From contig JAQFVV010000277.1 in assembly GCA_028023455.1 (NCBI GenBank), positions 1 through 64,000 of the forward strand: 64,000 bases of DNA, read 5' to 3'. Both the position numbers and the translations under genes were made by a program. The notes beneath the pieces are model-generated. The model was not told where the DNA came from. It saw nothing but the letters and a program-made list of their open reading frames with translations, and did not search any database. Shown here one piece after another: positions 1 through 10,955 of the stretch (the stretch's first letter is position 1; each line of letters begins with the position of its first letter). The DNA is from Epiperipatus broadwayi (Eukaryota; Onychophora; Udeonychophora; Euonychophora; Peripatidae).

Positions 1-2544
1 TTTTTTTTGTTAAAAGAGGAAATCTGTTTAATCAGATATCGATCTTTGTAGCAATTTTTTTTGTAAATGATTGTTTCACTTTGGAAGCTTATAATGAGTC
101 AGAGCTCTAAATTTTGAAATTGTCTTATCTCAAGATCTATAGAAAGGAAGCTCAAAGATTTGAAGTGTTACCTGGATGTTAAAAGAAAAAAGAAAAAGAA
201 AAGAAAGGAAATAAGGATTGAGTCTATTTTTTTTTTTAAACAAAAGTGTCTGGAAAAAGGATTAAACTTTTCAGTTGAAAAATAATGTAGTTGAAAATAA
301 ATTACAGATCTAATTAAAACAAATTTGTCCAAAAATGGCAAGTGATGCTATCTCTGATTGGTTAAGTTAGCTAAAAATTGGATATAAAAAGCTGTCTTGA
401 ATTATTATTAAGATTATTGTGATTGATTCAGATTGTTAAACTATCAAATTGAATGCTGAAAATATAAAAAAATGTCTTGCTAGAAAAATTATATGTATGT
501 CCCATCGGTTCCGGACCATCTGGGGGAAGCTGCACATCACATAGGAAAGAAAAGATGTTGTGTCTAAAATAATATTCTACACCTTTCAACTGACCAGAGA
601 AATAAGATGTTTTTAATAGAAGGAAGAAAGCATTCACCTGCATTCAAAGAAGATGAATTAATCTACTGATAAATATTAATCATCAAGTCCAATTAATTGT
701 TACAACAACTGATTTTAAACTCAAGAAAATTTACAAATGGGAAAACAACTGCTGTATTTCATCCACATGCTTGACAGGAAGAGAAGAAAATTTAATATAA
801 TGATTTCCAAATTGTCCACTAAAGCAAATAACCTCAATAGAGTCATCATCATCAAATAGTTATACACCTCAAGAAAGAGATTGTTCCCACATAAAACGGA
901 AATAGTAGCTGCAGAAATATAAACATTATACAAGGCAAGTTTGAACCCTTGGAAATTCGCCACAAACAAAAGATCGGTAATATGACTTTTTATATCTATT
1001 TTCTTTATGATATCAGTCTTAATAAACATTTTAGCAATAAAGTGGTATATTTTTATTTAAAGAACTTTTAAAGACTATTCAGATCGATTAAAACAAGAAT
1101 GTCTTACTAAAAATAACTTTGAGCTTCATAAATGACCTTGAATGTATGAAAATTATTTGTTTATTAATTTTACAATATTAATGTGTAAAACAATTTTTTT
1201 TTTATGGTGTTATGATTTTAGTTTTAACTAATATATTATTATTTTGGTTTTAAATAATATTTTGTTATCATGGGATAAAACACGCACATACATAATGATA
1301 TTTTATATGTGTATAATTGTGAGTGAATGTGAAATAATGAGTAGTATTAGAATATTGGGTTATTTTGTTTCAAGTTAAGTATAGCATTTCTGAGGTAGAA
1401 GAACGGGGGAGAAGATAATGATTTAAAACTCTTTTCTAAAACTTGCTCTTTCAATTTTACTAATATTTTTTTTTACATTCTATTTACATGTTGGATTTTA
1501 AAGTATGTGTGCCAATGAGCAGATAATATTTTTTTTTAAATACTTTTCTCATGGAGTGAAAATCATGGTCAATGTGACGTCCAACTTAATACAAAATACA
1601 TTTGAAGGGAAAGGGGGAAGAACTTAAAATTAATCTGAGGATTGTTATATAACCAATTATTATTATTATTATTCATGTCAGTTTTCATATTATCTAGAAA
1701 TTTTTATGTATATGTTAGAAATGTAGTAATAAATATTAGTTTGTTTTATTAAACGAGGCATATATATTTCATTAAGTGTAGTCTTTGTTAAGTGTGATTA
1801 TTCATCATCATCAATGGTTGAATATTAGTTATTTAAGATATAAGTAAATATGCTAAAATTAAGCAATAATTAGGAATTTCTTTATAAAAATTAGTTTTAT
1901 GTTTAGGCCTAGTCCTAGAGCTGTAATTGAAACCCTTGTCATTATCGTTATTATTATCATCATCATCATCGTCATCAACGTTTTAATTAATGAGCTGTTT
2001 AACTGTTTAAAGGCCATAAATAAATATTGATTTTATAATATTAAGTGATTTCTTAGTATTAGTATAACCACATCCCATCATCTATTTCATGCAAGGATGA
2101 GTGAATTGCCATCCTAAATTAGTTATATATAATCTGAGCTAGTGAACTTATAAAAATATTGAAACACATTTGTTTTGTTAAGATCTGAGAAATGATTTAT
2201 GTTCAATGAACTCCACTGTGGTTTAAAGATGTTTTACTTTTACCTAACTATTAGTGCTTATAGTGATATGGCTCAAAAAGCAAAATCTCTCATTTTTATT
2301 AGAAATAAAGTACCAAAAAGGGATTCAAACCCGGTACATGTGAAAGGTTATTGGATATAACCGTGTCTAGATTAAGATAATCTAGTGGCGCCCTGCTAGA
2401 CCATATTCACTTAGTATTTGTTTAAACATGCACTTAACATCAAACCAAGAAATGAAAGTGGATAAGACCTACAGTCTGTATACCTGAGTTATATTATATT
2501 GAATTACTTAGTTATTTCTATTTGAATTCATTTATTAAGTTACA
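1..2544 (+). repeat. 5' LTR, partial
   Basis: Aligns almost base for base with 6583-9139 at an offset of 6582, changing to 6595 after the adapter-bearing site in the 3' copy. It ends with ...AAGTTACA one base before the primer-binding site. A TATAAAA box lies at 383-389. The short open frames at 428-643 and 721-1029 (minus) recur in the 3' LTR with one residue changed. I see no protein family in them and treat them as chance ORFs of the LTR. Confidence 0.9.
383..389 (+). promoter_or_regulatory. TATA box of the 5' LTR
   Basis: TATAAAA, repeated at 6965-6971 in the 3' LTR. It is the best candidate for the U3 promoter that drives the element. If it is used, R plus U5 would be unusually long (about 2.1 kb). 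Confidence 0.45.
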
Positions 2545-2545
2545 A

Positions 2546-2563
2546 TGGCGCCCAACGTGGGGC
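2546..2563 (+). other. Primer-binding site, lysine-tRNA type
   Basis: TGGCGCCCAACGTGGGGC starts one base after the LTR end. The TGGCGCCC start is the complement of a tRNA-Lys 3' end including CCA, and the downstream ACGTGGGGC extends the match in the manner of animal Ty3-like and retroviral lysine primers. This fixes the LTR/internal boundary and the orientation. Confidence 0.85.
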
Positions 2564-3864
2564 CTGATATTTTACCATATACCTGAAAAAGAGAGTCTAT
2601 AGAATGATGGGAGATGTGTGGTTAAAAATAGAGAAATTTTTTTGGTAAAATTTTTTTTTTCAGTAAAAAATTTTTTTGGCTTACAAAATTTTCTTGGCCA
2701 AACAGTCTTATTTTAGATGATGATGTTTAATATGATTTAATTATTCATTGATGATGATAAAATGGGTACAGCCATAAAACAGCTTAGTTTTGTTTTATCA
2801 ATTTTGAAAATAGAGATGAATATCACAACTTAAGACAAAGGTGAAATAAATAATAGATTTTTTTTGTGGAACATTAAAATAATTTATTGCCAGATAGGAT
2901 AGGCATAGTAATAGTGATGAATTATGGAATAGTAGTCTCATGTGTGTTTGGAGAGTTCATTTTGTAAAAAGTCTACGATTTTAGAGGTTTGATTGGATGG
3001 TTGATCGTTGGAGTTTGGTTGGTTAGATTGCAGTTTTGATGATGAGTGGAGAGTTTTGTCATTGCCTTGAGAATGCTATGTATTTCGTGTAACTTATGAA
3101 TGATCAAACCCATTCACTGCTCCAACCCAATTTATATGTTATCTTTATTTTATCATGAAGCAGTTAACAGCAGACCTGCCATGATACAAGCCTATAAGTC
3201 TCCAAGAGAGAGAGCACGGCATAGTTTTCCAATCAAGTTTATATGTTATTCTTATTTTATCATGAAGCAGTTAACAGTAGTCCTGCCATGATATCAGCCT
3301 ATAAGTCTCCAAGAGAGAGAGCAAGGTTTCGTTTTTGTAGTCTATAATAAGCAGGGCATTCCTTGATACTTGCCACATAAGACTCCAAGAGAGAGAGCAA
3401 GGCATTGTTTATCTACTTTAGCCCCTAAGACTTAAAATACATCTTTTATTGCAACAGAGTTTGCTTCATTCAATCAAGGGTTGTGGTAGTTAATAGTGAT
3501 CGAATTGGGATGATCTTCTGAGTGCTCGTGATGCATTGTGTGATTATAGTGCTGTGACTGAATTCTTTTATTTATCTCAAGATTGTGAACTGCTAGTCAT
3601 TCTGTGGACTGTCAATATCTGTCGGATTTCTGGGAGAATGGATGAATGTATAATTTGGGCTATTACAGACAGACATGCACTATAGATTATTGTTGTGTAG
3701 TTCATTAAATAAGGATATTAAAAAATTTTTTTGTTGTATTTGTAATGCATAATAAGGTGAAAATCAAATCAGTCAGTTGGTCAGAATAGGTGTCAGACAG
3801 GGAGAAGATGTGTAGATTTTTGATGGTCAGGGAAGTACAGATGGGATATATATAGTTTTATAAC
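2564..3864 (+). other. Untranslated leader of the LTR element
   Basis: A 1.3-kb stretch between the primer site and the first ORF. It holds no ORF longer than about 60 codons and contains a short tandem array at 3131-3405. In a complete element this would be the packaging leader; that role is inferred from position only. Confidence 0.6.
3131..3405 (+). repeat. Tandem repeat, about 107-bp unit, 2.5 copies
   Basis: Two near-identical units start at 3131 and 3238 (tttatatg...tttatcatgaagcag ... ctccaagagagagagca). A third, partial unit follows near 3345-3405 with the same ctccaagagagagagcaagg ending. The array sits in the leader of the LTR element. Confidence 0.8.
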
Positions 3865-5007
3865 ATGAGTGAACTAAATTATAGTATGGAAGAGGCTCAG
3901 ATAGCAAAGATGGCACCATCAGACATGGACATGATAATGCAGATGTTGAAAAGGTTCAGAGAAGATGTAAGAGAAGATAATAGAATCTGGAGAGAAAGTT
4001 TAAGAGATGATAAAAAAGGCATAGAAAGTGTAGAAAGTTTAAAAAAAGAGGATAAGAGGAGTGAAGATGAATTAAAAGAAAATATCAATAGCTCTGTTGA
4101 AAACAACAATAAAATTCCTATAGCTTTGGGAAATAAAATAGAGAAACATGGGAAAAGAGCCTCAATTCCTGGAGTTAATAATCTTTATAAAGAAGAGGAT
4201 GGAGAGGTTGTAATGGGATTAGAAGTTACCGTAAAAGTAAAGGGGATAGTAACAAGTACTGAAGAGTTTCAGATTCGAATAAAGAAGGAAGCACTATCAG
4301 GTATAAAATTGACCAGACTGATGAAAGATTGTATGTATCAAAATATACAAGAAGATTATAACAAATCCAAAAGAAATAAGGAAAGTCTGGAACAAAAGGT
4401 TTGTCGTTCTGTGAAAAGATGGATAGAAAGTCTAAGAGAGGATAGCAAAAAGAGTGCAGAAAGTATAATAGAAGGTAGTCAAAGATTAGAAGATAATGCT
4501 GAAACCTCTTTAGAAGATAGAGCAGGAGAGATGGGTGAATATGTTAGACTTGTAAAACGGAAAGGTAGTCAGAGCTTACCAGTTTTAAAAGATAATCTGG
4601 ATAGTCCGACCACTGATAATAAAGAAAATAATGTAAAGTTAGATACACTGATAGAGAATAGGCTCCAAGAAGTAGAAAGGCCAATAGTAGCCATAGTACC
4701 AAATCTCCCAGTAAAGAAAGTAAATGAGATGATGACCAAAGAACAGATTGGGATAGATCATGAAGTGAAAAGAAGGAAAAGAGAGTTGGAGGAAAAACTT
4801 CATGCATCCGATAAGATGATTGATTTAAGAGAGGCAATAAGGGAGATGAAACCAGTTATTTTAGAAAGAGAGCAAAAGTTTCAACAGTCTGTAGTTCTCA
4901 ATCTAGTAACAAACCAGCATGTGTGGTTTCAAAAATCTGTCTTCTTAAATAGATTGGAGATACCTTATATATGGTATAGAGAGGCAATCTCTGAAAAATA
5001 TAAATGA
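3865..5007 (+). CDS. Gag-position ORF of the LTR element, 380 aa, function unrecognised
   Basis: The first and longest ORF after the leader, in the place of gag. The product is highly charged, rich in Glu, Lys, Asp and Arg, with predicted coiled-coil character. It contains an internal duplication: a WRESLRDD-type segment near residues 44-70 recurs as WIESLRED near residues 192-220. I see no CCHC zinc knuckle, major homology region or aspartic protease motif. The last 20 residues enter the downstream tandem array (YIWYRE motif), and the stop arises because this repeat unit lacks two bases of a CT run present in the next units. An intact version would therefore probably continue through the array. 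The start is the first ATG of the frame. It could be a highly diverged gag or an unrelated captured ORF. Confidence 0.7.
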   Translation: MSELNYSMEEAQIAKMAPSDMDMIMQMLKRFREDVREDNRIWRESLRDDKKGIESVESLKKEDKRSEDELKENINSSVENNNKIPIALGNKIEKHGKRASIPGVNNLYKEEDGEVVMGLEVTVKVKGIVTSTEEFQIRIKKEALSGIKLTRLMKDCMYQNIQEDYNKSKRNKESLEQKVCRSVKRWIESLREDSKKSAESIIEGSQRLEDNAETSLEDRAGEMGEYVRLVKRKGSQSLPVLKDNLDSPTTDNKENNVKLDTLIENRLQEVERPIVAIVPNLPVKKVNEMMTKEQIGIDHEVKRRKRELEEKLHASDKMIDLREAIREMKPVILEREQKFQQSVVLNLVTNQHVWFQKSVFLNRLEIPYIWYREAISEKYK

Positions 5008-5515
5008 CCAGTGTGTATCATACAGAGAATCAATCTCTCTGAAAAATTTAAATGCTCTGGAAAATTTAAGCGTGCCTTATATTTGGTACAAAGAGTCAAC
5101 CTTTTTAGAGAGTTTAAAAATAAATTGTACGTGGCACAGAGAATCAACCTCTCTGGAAGATGTAATGAATTATATCTGGTACAGAGAGTCAATCTCTCTG
5201 AAGAGTTTAAATGTCCATTATATATGGGACAGAGAATCTATCTCTCTGAAAAATGTAAATGCTCTGGAAAATTTAAATGTGCCTTATATATGGCACAAAG
5301 AGTCAACCTTTCTAGAAAATTTAAAAATAAATTATACATGGCCCAGAGAATCAATCTCTCTGGAAGATTTAAGGATGAATTATATATGGTACAGAGAGTC
5401 AATCTTTCTGGAAAGTTTAAAAATAAAGTATGTATGGTATAGAGAGTCAATCTCTCTGAAAAACTTCAAAGCATATTATGTATGGTACCAAGAGTCCATA
5501 TTTCTAAATAGAGTT
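4960..5515 (+). repeat. Coding tandem repeat, about 50-bp units
   Basis: About ten imperfect units of the pattern tatatatggtacagagagtc aatctctctg aaaatttaaa. The reading frame that stays open encodes repeated YIWYRESISL-like blocks of about 17-18 residues. Units vary in length where short CT and A runs expand or contract. It lies at the gag end of the LTR element. Confidence 0.85.
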
Positions 5516-5647
5516 TGTAATAGGAGGTTATATAAAATAATTCCTCCAGAGATGTTTTATAAATATCCAGTCAAGATGAGAAATGGAAATATTAAAAAGG
5601 GACTGGATGTACAGGGGCATTTTTATGCAGACCACAATATGGTTTGA
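5072..5647 (+). CDS. Repeat-encoded ORF, probable frameshifted continuation of the gag-position ORF
   Basis: The frame is open upstream of this first ATG to about 5012, just past the stop of the preceding ORF, and differs from it by a two-base deletion in the first repeat unit. The product is largely YIWYRES-ISL repeats, rich in Tyr, Trp, Ser and Lys, followed by about 45 non-repeat residues. The frame stops just before a poly-A run at 5647-5660. It has no recognised domain. The repeats could be a structural or RNA-level feature rather than a conserved protein. I infer that the two frames once formed one ORF of roughly 590 codons. Confidence 0.5.
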   Translation: MPYIWYKESTFLESLKINCTWHRESTSLEDVMNYIWYRESISLKSLNVHYIWDRESISLKNVNALENLNVPYIWHKESTFLENLKINYTWPRESISLEDLRMNYIWYRESIFLESLKIKYVWYRESISLKNFKAYYVWYQESIFLNRVCNRRLYKIIPPEMFYKYPVKMRNGNIKKGLDVQGHFYADHNMV

Positions 5648-5661
5648 AAAAAAAAAAAAAG

Positions 5662-5775
5662 CCATTCCAAATTACCAAGAAAATAGGAGAGAATGCCTTT
5701 ATGCTTGCTGCTCTTGAGGGAAATAAGGGAACCTATAATGCTAGGAGTTTGATGCCTTATCCTTCAGCAGAGTAG
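5662..5775 (+). pseudogene. Integrase C-terminal remnant
   Basis: A frame of 37 codons ending in TAG reads PFQITKKIGENAF ... TYNARSLMPY. This fits the small beta-barrel at the C-terminus of Ty3/gypsy-type integrases (pattern GPF.I.KKIG.NAF.L ... V..LKPY). No catalytic core or zinc-binding domain precedes it. A 15-A run immediately upstream marks a probable deletion joint. It indicates that the element derives from a Ty3/gypsy-like parent by loss of pol. Confidence 0.6.
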
Positions 5776-5948
5776 CTTGGCAAAGATCTCCAAATAAATT
5801 ACTTTTAGGTTTTCTAATGAAAAATATATTTACCAGTAGTTAATTTTTTTTATATATATATTATAAGTGTTTATTATTATTAGTGTATTTATTAGTTAGG
5901 ATTTTTTTTTAAAATATAGTTAAAACAAAGGTGCTGATGATTTTATCC

Positions 5949-5962
5949 GAAGGGGGAGAAAG
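5949..5962 (+). other. Polypurine tract
   Basis: gaagggggagaaag, directly before the TGTGCC start of the 3' LTR. It is the expected plus-strand priming site, and it defines the 3' LTR start better than the left window edge does. Confidence 0.8.
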
Positions 5963-5963
5963 T

Positions 5964-8900
5964 TGTGCCATTACAATTTAGTCACTAGCTAAATTTATAG
6001 TAATGTGCATGTAGAAAAGGTAAACCAAAAATCATCATCACAATTTTATATAACCATAAAAAAAGTTGTAGGGCATCCAAGTTCAAACCCTACAAGGTCC
6101 AGTTCTAAAAGCTTTAAACAGAGAAAGAATGGGTCAACAATTACATGCTTTACTTGTTTGTGTGTTGATAGAAAGGTAATACACACATTTAAACTATTTA
6201 ATATTTAATTTTTCTTTAAAAAGCAAAGTTATAATGCATACATATAGGCAATGTATGTGTAAATTATTTAATTGTTTTATATTTCAAATATTAAACATTT
6301 TAACTTTCTTTAAAACTAACCTATGCTTGATCAATTCTAATATTTTATTCTATACTTTTATTTTGCTTTTCTTTAATTATAATTGGGATTTAAAAGTTAC
6401 AGACTTAATTAAATAACTGGGTTATAATTACTAAGCTAGCAATCATATTATTTAAGGTTAGTTTATGAATGATTTGAAAGAATGAAGGATGTGTGTACAT
6501 TACATACAAAAATTTACATTTCCTAAATATTGAAAGAAAAGGAAGTATTAAATCTGTCAAATTATTTTTTTTTGTACAATTTTTTTTTTTGTTAAAAGAG
6601 GAAATCTGTTTAATCAGATATCGATCTTTGTAGCAATTTTTTTTTGTAAATGATTGTTTCACTTTGGAAGCTTATAATGAGTCAGAGCTCTAAATTTTGA
6701 AATTGTCTTATCTCAAGATCTATAGAAAGGAAGCTCAAAGATTTGAAGTGTTACCTGGATGTTAAAAGAAAAAAGAAAAAGAAAAGAAAGGAAATAAGGA
6801 TTGAGTCTATTTTTTTTTTAAACAAAAGTGTCTGGAAAAAGGATTAAACTTTTCAGTTGAAAAATAATGTAGTTGAAAATAAATTACAGATCTAATTAAA
6901 ACAAATTTGTCCAAAAATGGCAAGTGATGCTATCTCTGATTGGTTAAGTTAGCTAAAAATTGGATATAAAAAGCTGTCTTGAATTATTATTAAGATTATT
7001 GTGATTGATTCAGATTGTTAAACTATCAAATTGAATGCTGAAAATATAAAAAAATGTCTTGCTAGAAAAATTATATGTATGTCCCATCGGTTCCGGACCA
7101 TCTGGGGGAAGCTGCACATCACATAGGAAAGAAAAGATGTTGTGTCTAAAATAATATTCTACACCTTTCAACTGACCAGAGAAATAAGATGTTTTTAATA
7201 GAAGGAAGAAAGCATTCACCTGCATTCAAAGAAGATGAATTAATCTACTGATAAATATTAATCATCAAGTCCAATTAATTGTTACAACAACTGATTTTAA
7301 ACTCAAGAAAATTTACAAATGGGAAAACAACTGCTGTATTTCATCCACATGCTTGACAGGAAGAGAAGAAAATTTAATATAATGATTTCCAAATTGTCCA
7401 CTAAAGCAAATAACCTCAATAGAGTCATCATCATCAAATAGTTATACACCTCAAGAAAGAGATTGTTCCCACATAAAACGGAAATAGTAGCTGCAGAAAT
7501 ATAAACATTATACAAGACAAGTTTGAACCCTTGGAAATTCGCCACAAACAAAAGATCGGTAATATGACTTTTTATATCTATTTTCTTTATGATATCAGTC
7601 TTAATAAACATTTTAGCAATAAAGTGGTATATTTTTATTTAAAGAACTTTTAAAGACTATTCAGATCGATTAAAACAAGAATGTCTTACTAATAATAACT
7701 TTGAGCTTCATAAATGACCTTGAATGTATGAAAATTATTTGTTTATTAATTTTACAATATTAATGTGTAAAACAATTTTTTTTTATGGTGTTATGATTTT
7801 AGTTTTAACTAATATATTATTATTTTGGTTTTAAATAATATTTTGTTATCATGGGATAAAACACGCACATACATAATGATATTTTATATGTGTATAATTG
7901 TGAGTGAATGTGAAATAATGAGTAGTATTAGAATATTGGGTTATTTTGTTTCAAGTTAAGTATAGCATTTCTGAGGTAGAAGAACGGGGGAGGAGATAAT
8001 GATTTAAAACTCTTTTCTAAAACTTGCTCTTTCAATTTTACTAACATTTTTTTTTACATTCTATTTACATGTTGGATTTTAAAGTATGTGTGCCAATGAG
8101 CAGATAATATTTTTTTTTAAATACTTTTCTCATGGAGTGAAAATCATGGTCAATGTGACGTCCAACTTAATACAAAATACATTTGAAGGGAAAGGGGGAA
8201 GAACTTAAAATTAATCTGAGGATTGTTATATAACCAATTATTATTATTATTATTCATGTCAGTTTTCATATTATCTAGAAATTTTTATGTATATGTTAGA
8301 AATGTAGTAATAAATATTAGTTTGTTTTATTAAACGAGGCATATATATTTCATTAAGTGTAGTCTTTGTTAAGTGTGATTATTCATCATCATCAATGGTT
8401 GAATATTAGTTATTTAAGATATAAGTAAATATGCTAAAATTAAGCAATAATTAGGAATTTCTTTATAAAAATTAGTTTTATGTTTAGGCCTAGTCCTAGA
8501 GCTGTAATTGAAACCCTTGTCATTATCGTTATTATTATCATCATCATCATCGTCATCAACGTTTTAATTAATGAGCTGTTTAACTGTTTAAAGGCCATAA
8601 ATAAATATTGATTTTATAATATTTAGTGATTTCTTAGTATTAGTATAACCACATCCCATCATCTATTTCATGCAAGGATGAGTGAATTGCCATCCAGATC
8701 GGAAGAGCGTCGTGTAGTTATATATAATCTGAGCTAGTGAACTTATAAAAATATTGAAACACATTTGTTTTGTTAAGATCTGAGAAATGATTTATGTTCA
8801 ATGAACTCCACTGTGGTTTAAAGATGTTTTACTTTTACCTAACTATTAGTGCTTATAGTGATATGGCTCAAAAAGCAAAATCTCTCATTTTTATTAGAAA

Positions 8901-9139
8901 TAAAGTACCAAAAAGGGATTCAAACCCGGTACATGTGAAAGGTTATTGGATATAACCGTGTCTAGATTCAGATAATCTAGTGGCGCCCTGCTAGACCATA
9001 TTCACTTAGTATTTGTTTAAACATGCACTTAACATCAAACCAAGAAATGAAAGTGGATAAGACCTACAGTCTGTATACCTGAGTTATATTATATTGAATT
9101 ACTTAGTTATTTCTATTTGAATTCATTTATTAAGTTACA
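5964..9139 (+). repeat. 3' LTR, complete, about 3.2 kb
   Basis: Starts TGTGCC after the polypurine tract and ends AAGTTACA at the same base as the 5' LTR. A TA-repeat follows (9140-9160), so the flanking target copy is probably ATATA-like. TATA box at 6965-6971. The length is large for an LTR of an invertebrate Ty3-like element. It includes an adapter-derived insertion at 8696-8717. Confidence 0.88.
8696..8717 (+). other. Embedded Illumina adapter sequence (assembly artefact)
   Basis: AGATCGGAAGAGCGTCGTG followed by TAG is an exact 22-base match to the start of the Illumina TruSeq universal adapter read-through. The 5' LTR has the five bases taaat at the same place, and the flanks are otherwise identical. 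No biological process explains this. Confidence 0.95.
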
Positions 9140-9175
9140 ATATATATATATATATATTTTATGAATGACTAATAA
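9140..9175. repeat. TA microsatellite at the LTR element insertion point
   Basis: A run of (TA)n directly follows the 3' LTR. Confidence 0.8.
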
Positions 9176-9448
9176 CATCTAAGATTATTTTGACTTTAAA
9201 AAAGATCCAGATGTTAAATGATAGTATTAATACTGTCACACCACTTTGGTTCTATATTATATCTAGAATGGTTTTTTTTTTTTGCAGGAATTAAATTGGA
9301 CTAAAAAGTTTTCTTGACTTGGAAGGCACTATTTCACTATTATGCCACAAAAGCTACAAAATGTTTATCCAAATGAACTTTGCATTAAAAAAAAGAAAAA
9401 AATATTAGCAGCACAATCATGTCGGACTTTTACATAAAAATATAATAA

Positions 9449-9930
9449 ATGACTAATCATATGATTAGTTGCTGCTAAAACATCACATGATTACCATTTC
9501 TTATGTTTATACCAGTTGTACTGTTTTAACAATTGGTGTAAGCATAAGAAATGTTGATCATGTGATGCTTTAATGGTTGTATATCAATCCTGTCACAAGA
9601 TGTTGGTGACTGATTATTAAAAAACGAAAGACACCAAAATGTATAGATACTGAACTGGATTTAGATCTGTGTGGCTATACAAACAAATGAGCTTGGTTTG
9701 AAAACATTATTGTGTTTTCATTTTGGACTCCTAGAACTTTATAGCTAACTAAAAAGATAAAAGGTGGCTGCTGGAGAATTGCATTAGATCAAAAGATCTA
9801 TGTGCAGTGCCCTCATATCCAAGGCTCCTCTCTGATGAAGGTTATTTGATGCACAAACCTTTTAGCATTCATTGATTACTATGGCTTGTACTGGGTGGCA
9901 CTACTGTCTAGGGAGAATTGCTATTGTTTT
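9449..9930 (+). mobile_element. Hammerhead-family repeat, copy 1
   Basis: Same order of blocks as the copies near 26.2, 40.5 and 50.7 kb: gatcatgtgatg, accaaaatgtatagat.ctgaact, aaggtggctgctg, gcagtgcc.tca, ctcctc.ctgatgaagg, ttgattac.atggc, cactactgt. Its left end is head-to-head: aacatcacatgattaccatt (9478-) pairs with its own inverted copy near 9545-9575. The ribozyme is broken: the sequence after ctgatgaagg (about 9841) has lost the GAAA segment and stem III. Confidence 0.75.
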
Positions 9931-10067
9931 GATCAAAACTGAGTTATTGTTTTTTAAAACAGGTTAGAATCAATTCATACCCCTTTAGCGTTTGAGTTAT
10001 CTGCTGCACTAAATTACAGAGGGCTAATTTGTAATTATTCTATTTACAATAGTTCCTATGACTAAAT

Positions 10068-10352
10068 ATGAAGAACATTGAAGAAGGATGCAAAATTATA
10101 AAACCTGTTGAGAATATCATGAACTACAGACAATTAGGAAAATGTACAAGTAAATCCTCAATTAGACTAAATCTGATGAATTTTTACTTGAAGCATAAAC
10201 TTTCAGGTTTAAATTGTTCTATTTTGATGCAATTCATTAAGAAAAGTGTGTTGTGCTTATTGGTGGTGAAAGAGGAAGCAGCAAGGTGGATGAATTCCAG
10301 CATCACAGTATTGAATATGCCATTCAAAATCCAATCTGATAAATCATTCTGA
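10068..10352 (+). other. Unexplained 94-codon open frame
   Basis: The ORF is longer than most neighbours in this AT-rich intron, but I recognise no motif, and it has no splice or start context that ties it to the neighbouring gene. Most likely it is chance or a decayed element. Confidence 0.15.
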
Positions 10353-10955
10353 GAAATTCCACTTGTGTGATCACTAAAAGTCATCATCGACTTAGTGGCA
10401 TTTAATAATACATTTTTTTATTATATTGTACTGAGATTTATGAAATGAAAATTAATAGGTTAATAGGGACCTCATTGCATTATATAAAATTTAATATTGT
10501 CATAATATGGAAATAAATATAATTCATTATGTTGTTTTTTGCATATAAATGAATAAATAAAACCAAAAAAGTAACGATCAGCAATGTTCCATTACATTTC
10601 CAAGCACTAGCAGAAGGGAAAAAGAAAAGTAGTTCAGGAAACAAAATCTAATGATGTTATATATAATACTGTGTAAAATATTCACAGTGATATATGTTTC
10701 CAAGAAAGGCTGCTTTCTTTTGTATTAAAAAAATAATCTTTGTTGTTATATAATCTTTTTTCAGTTTTATTTATTTATTAAAATTTAGCATAAATGAATG
10801 GTTTATTTATGAATCTATAATTTGTTTATATATAATGCTGTTCATAATAGCCAAATCCTCAAGTAATTTTTAAGTTGTTACTATATTTAGGTAAATAATA
10901 AAGATGCTGCTGTTTATTAGTAGCTTATGTTGAAGCAAATTCTTCTGAATTTAAG

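Larger units (their letters stand above)
1..9139 (+). mobile_element. LTR retrotransposon, non-autonomous large derivative (5' end outside window)
   Basis: Two long direct repeats (1-2544 and about 6583-9139) flank an internal region that has a primer-binding site just after the first repeat and a polypurine tract before the second. The full LTR, judged from the 3' copy, is 5964-9139 (TG...CA ends), so the window begins about 620 bases inside the 5' LTR. The internal part is only about 3.4 kb, with one gag-position ORF and an integrase C-terminal remnant. No protease, reverse transcriptase or RNase H motif is visible, so movement would need enzymes from a related element. By eye the two LTRs differ at fewer than a dozen positions over 2.5 kb, which indicates recent insertion. 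The target duplication cannot be checked because the left flank is missing. Confidence 0.9.

Noticed and set aside
428-1029. Two minus-strand ORFs in the 5' LTR, repeated at 7010-7611, as possible accessory genes
   Set aside because: They are conserved only because the LTRs are duplicate copies. No motif, low complexity, and no promoter on that strand.
3131-3405. CRISPR array
   Set aside because: Repeats of 107 bp are adjacent with no unique spacers, and the DNA is eukaryotic.
4544-5450. Minus-strand ORFs opposite the gag-position ORF and repeat array
   Set aside because: Their periodic sequence only mirrors the tandem repeat of the plus strand.
9272-9320. T-rich tract with gcag as a splice acceptor of an upstream exon
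   Set aside because: The following frame stops within ten codons in the only useful phase, and no donor follows.
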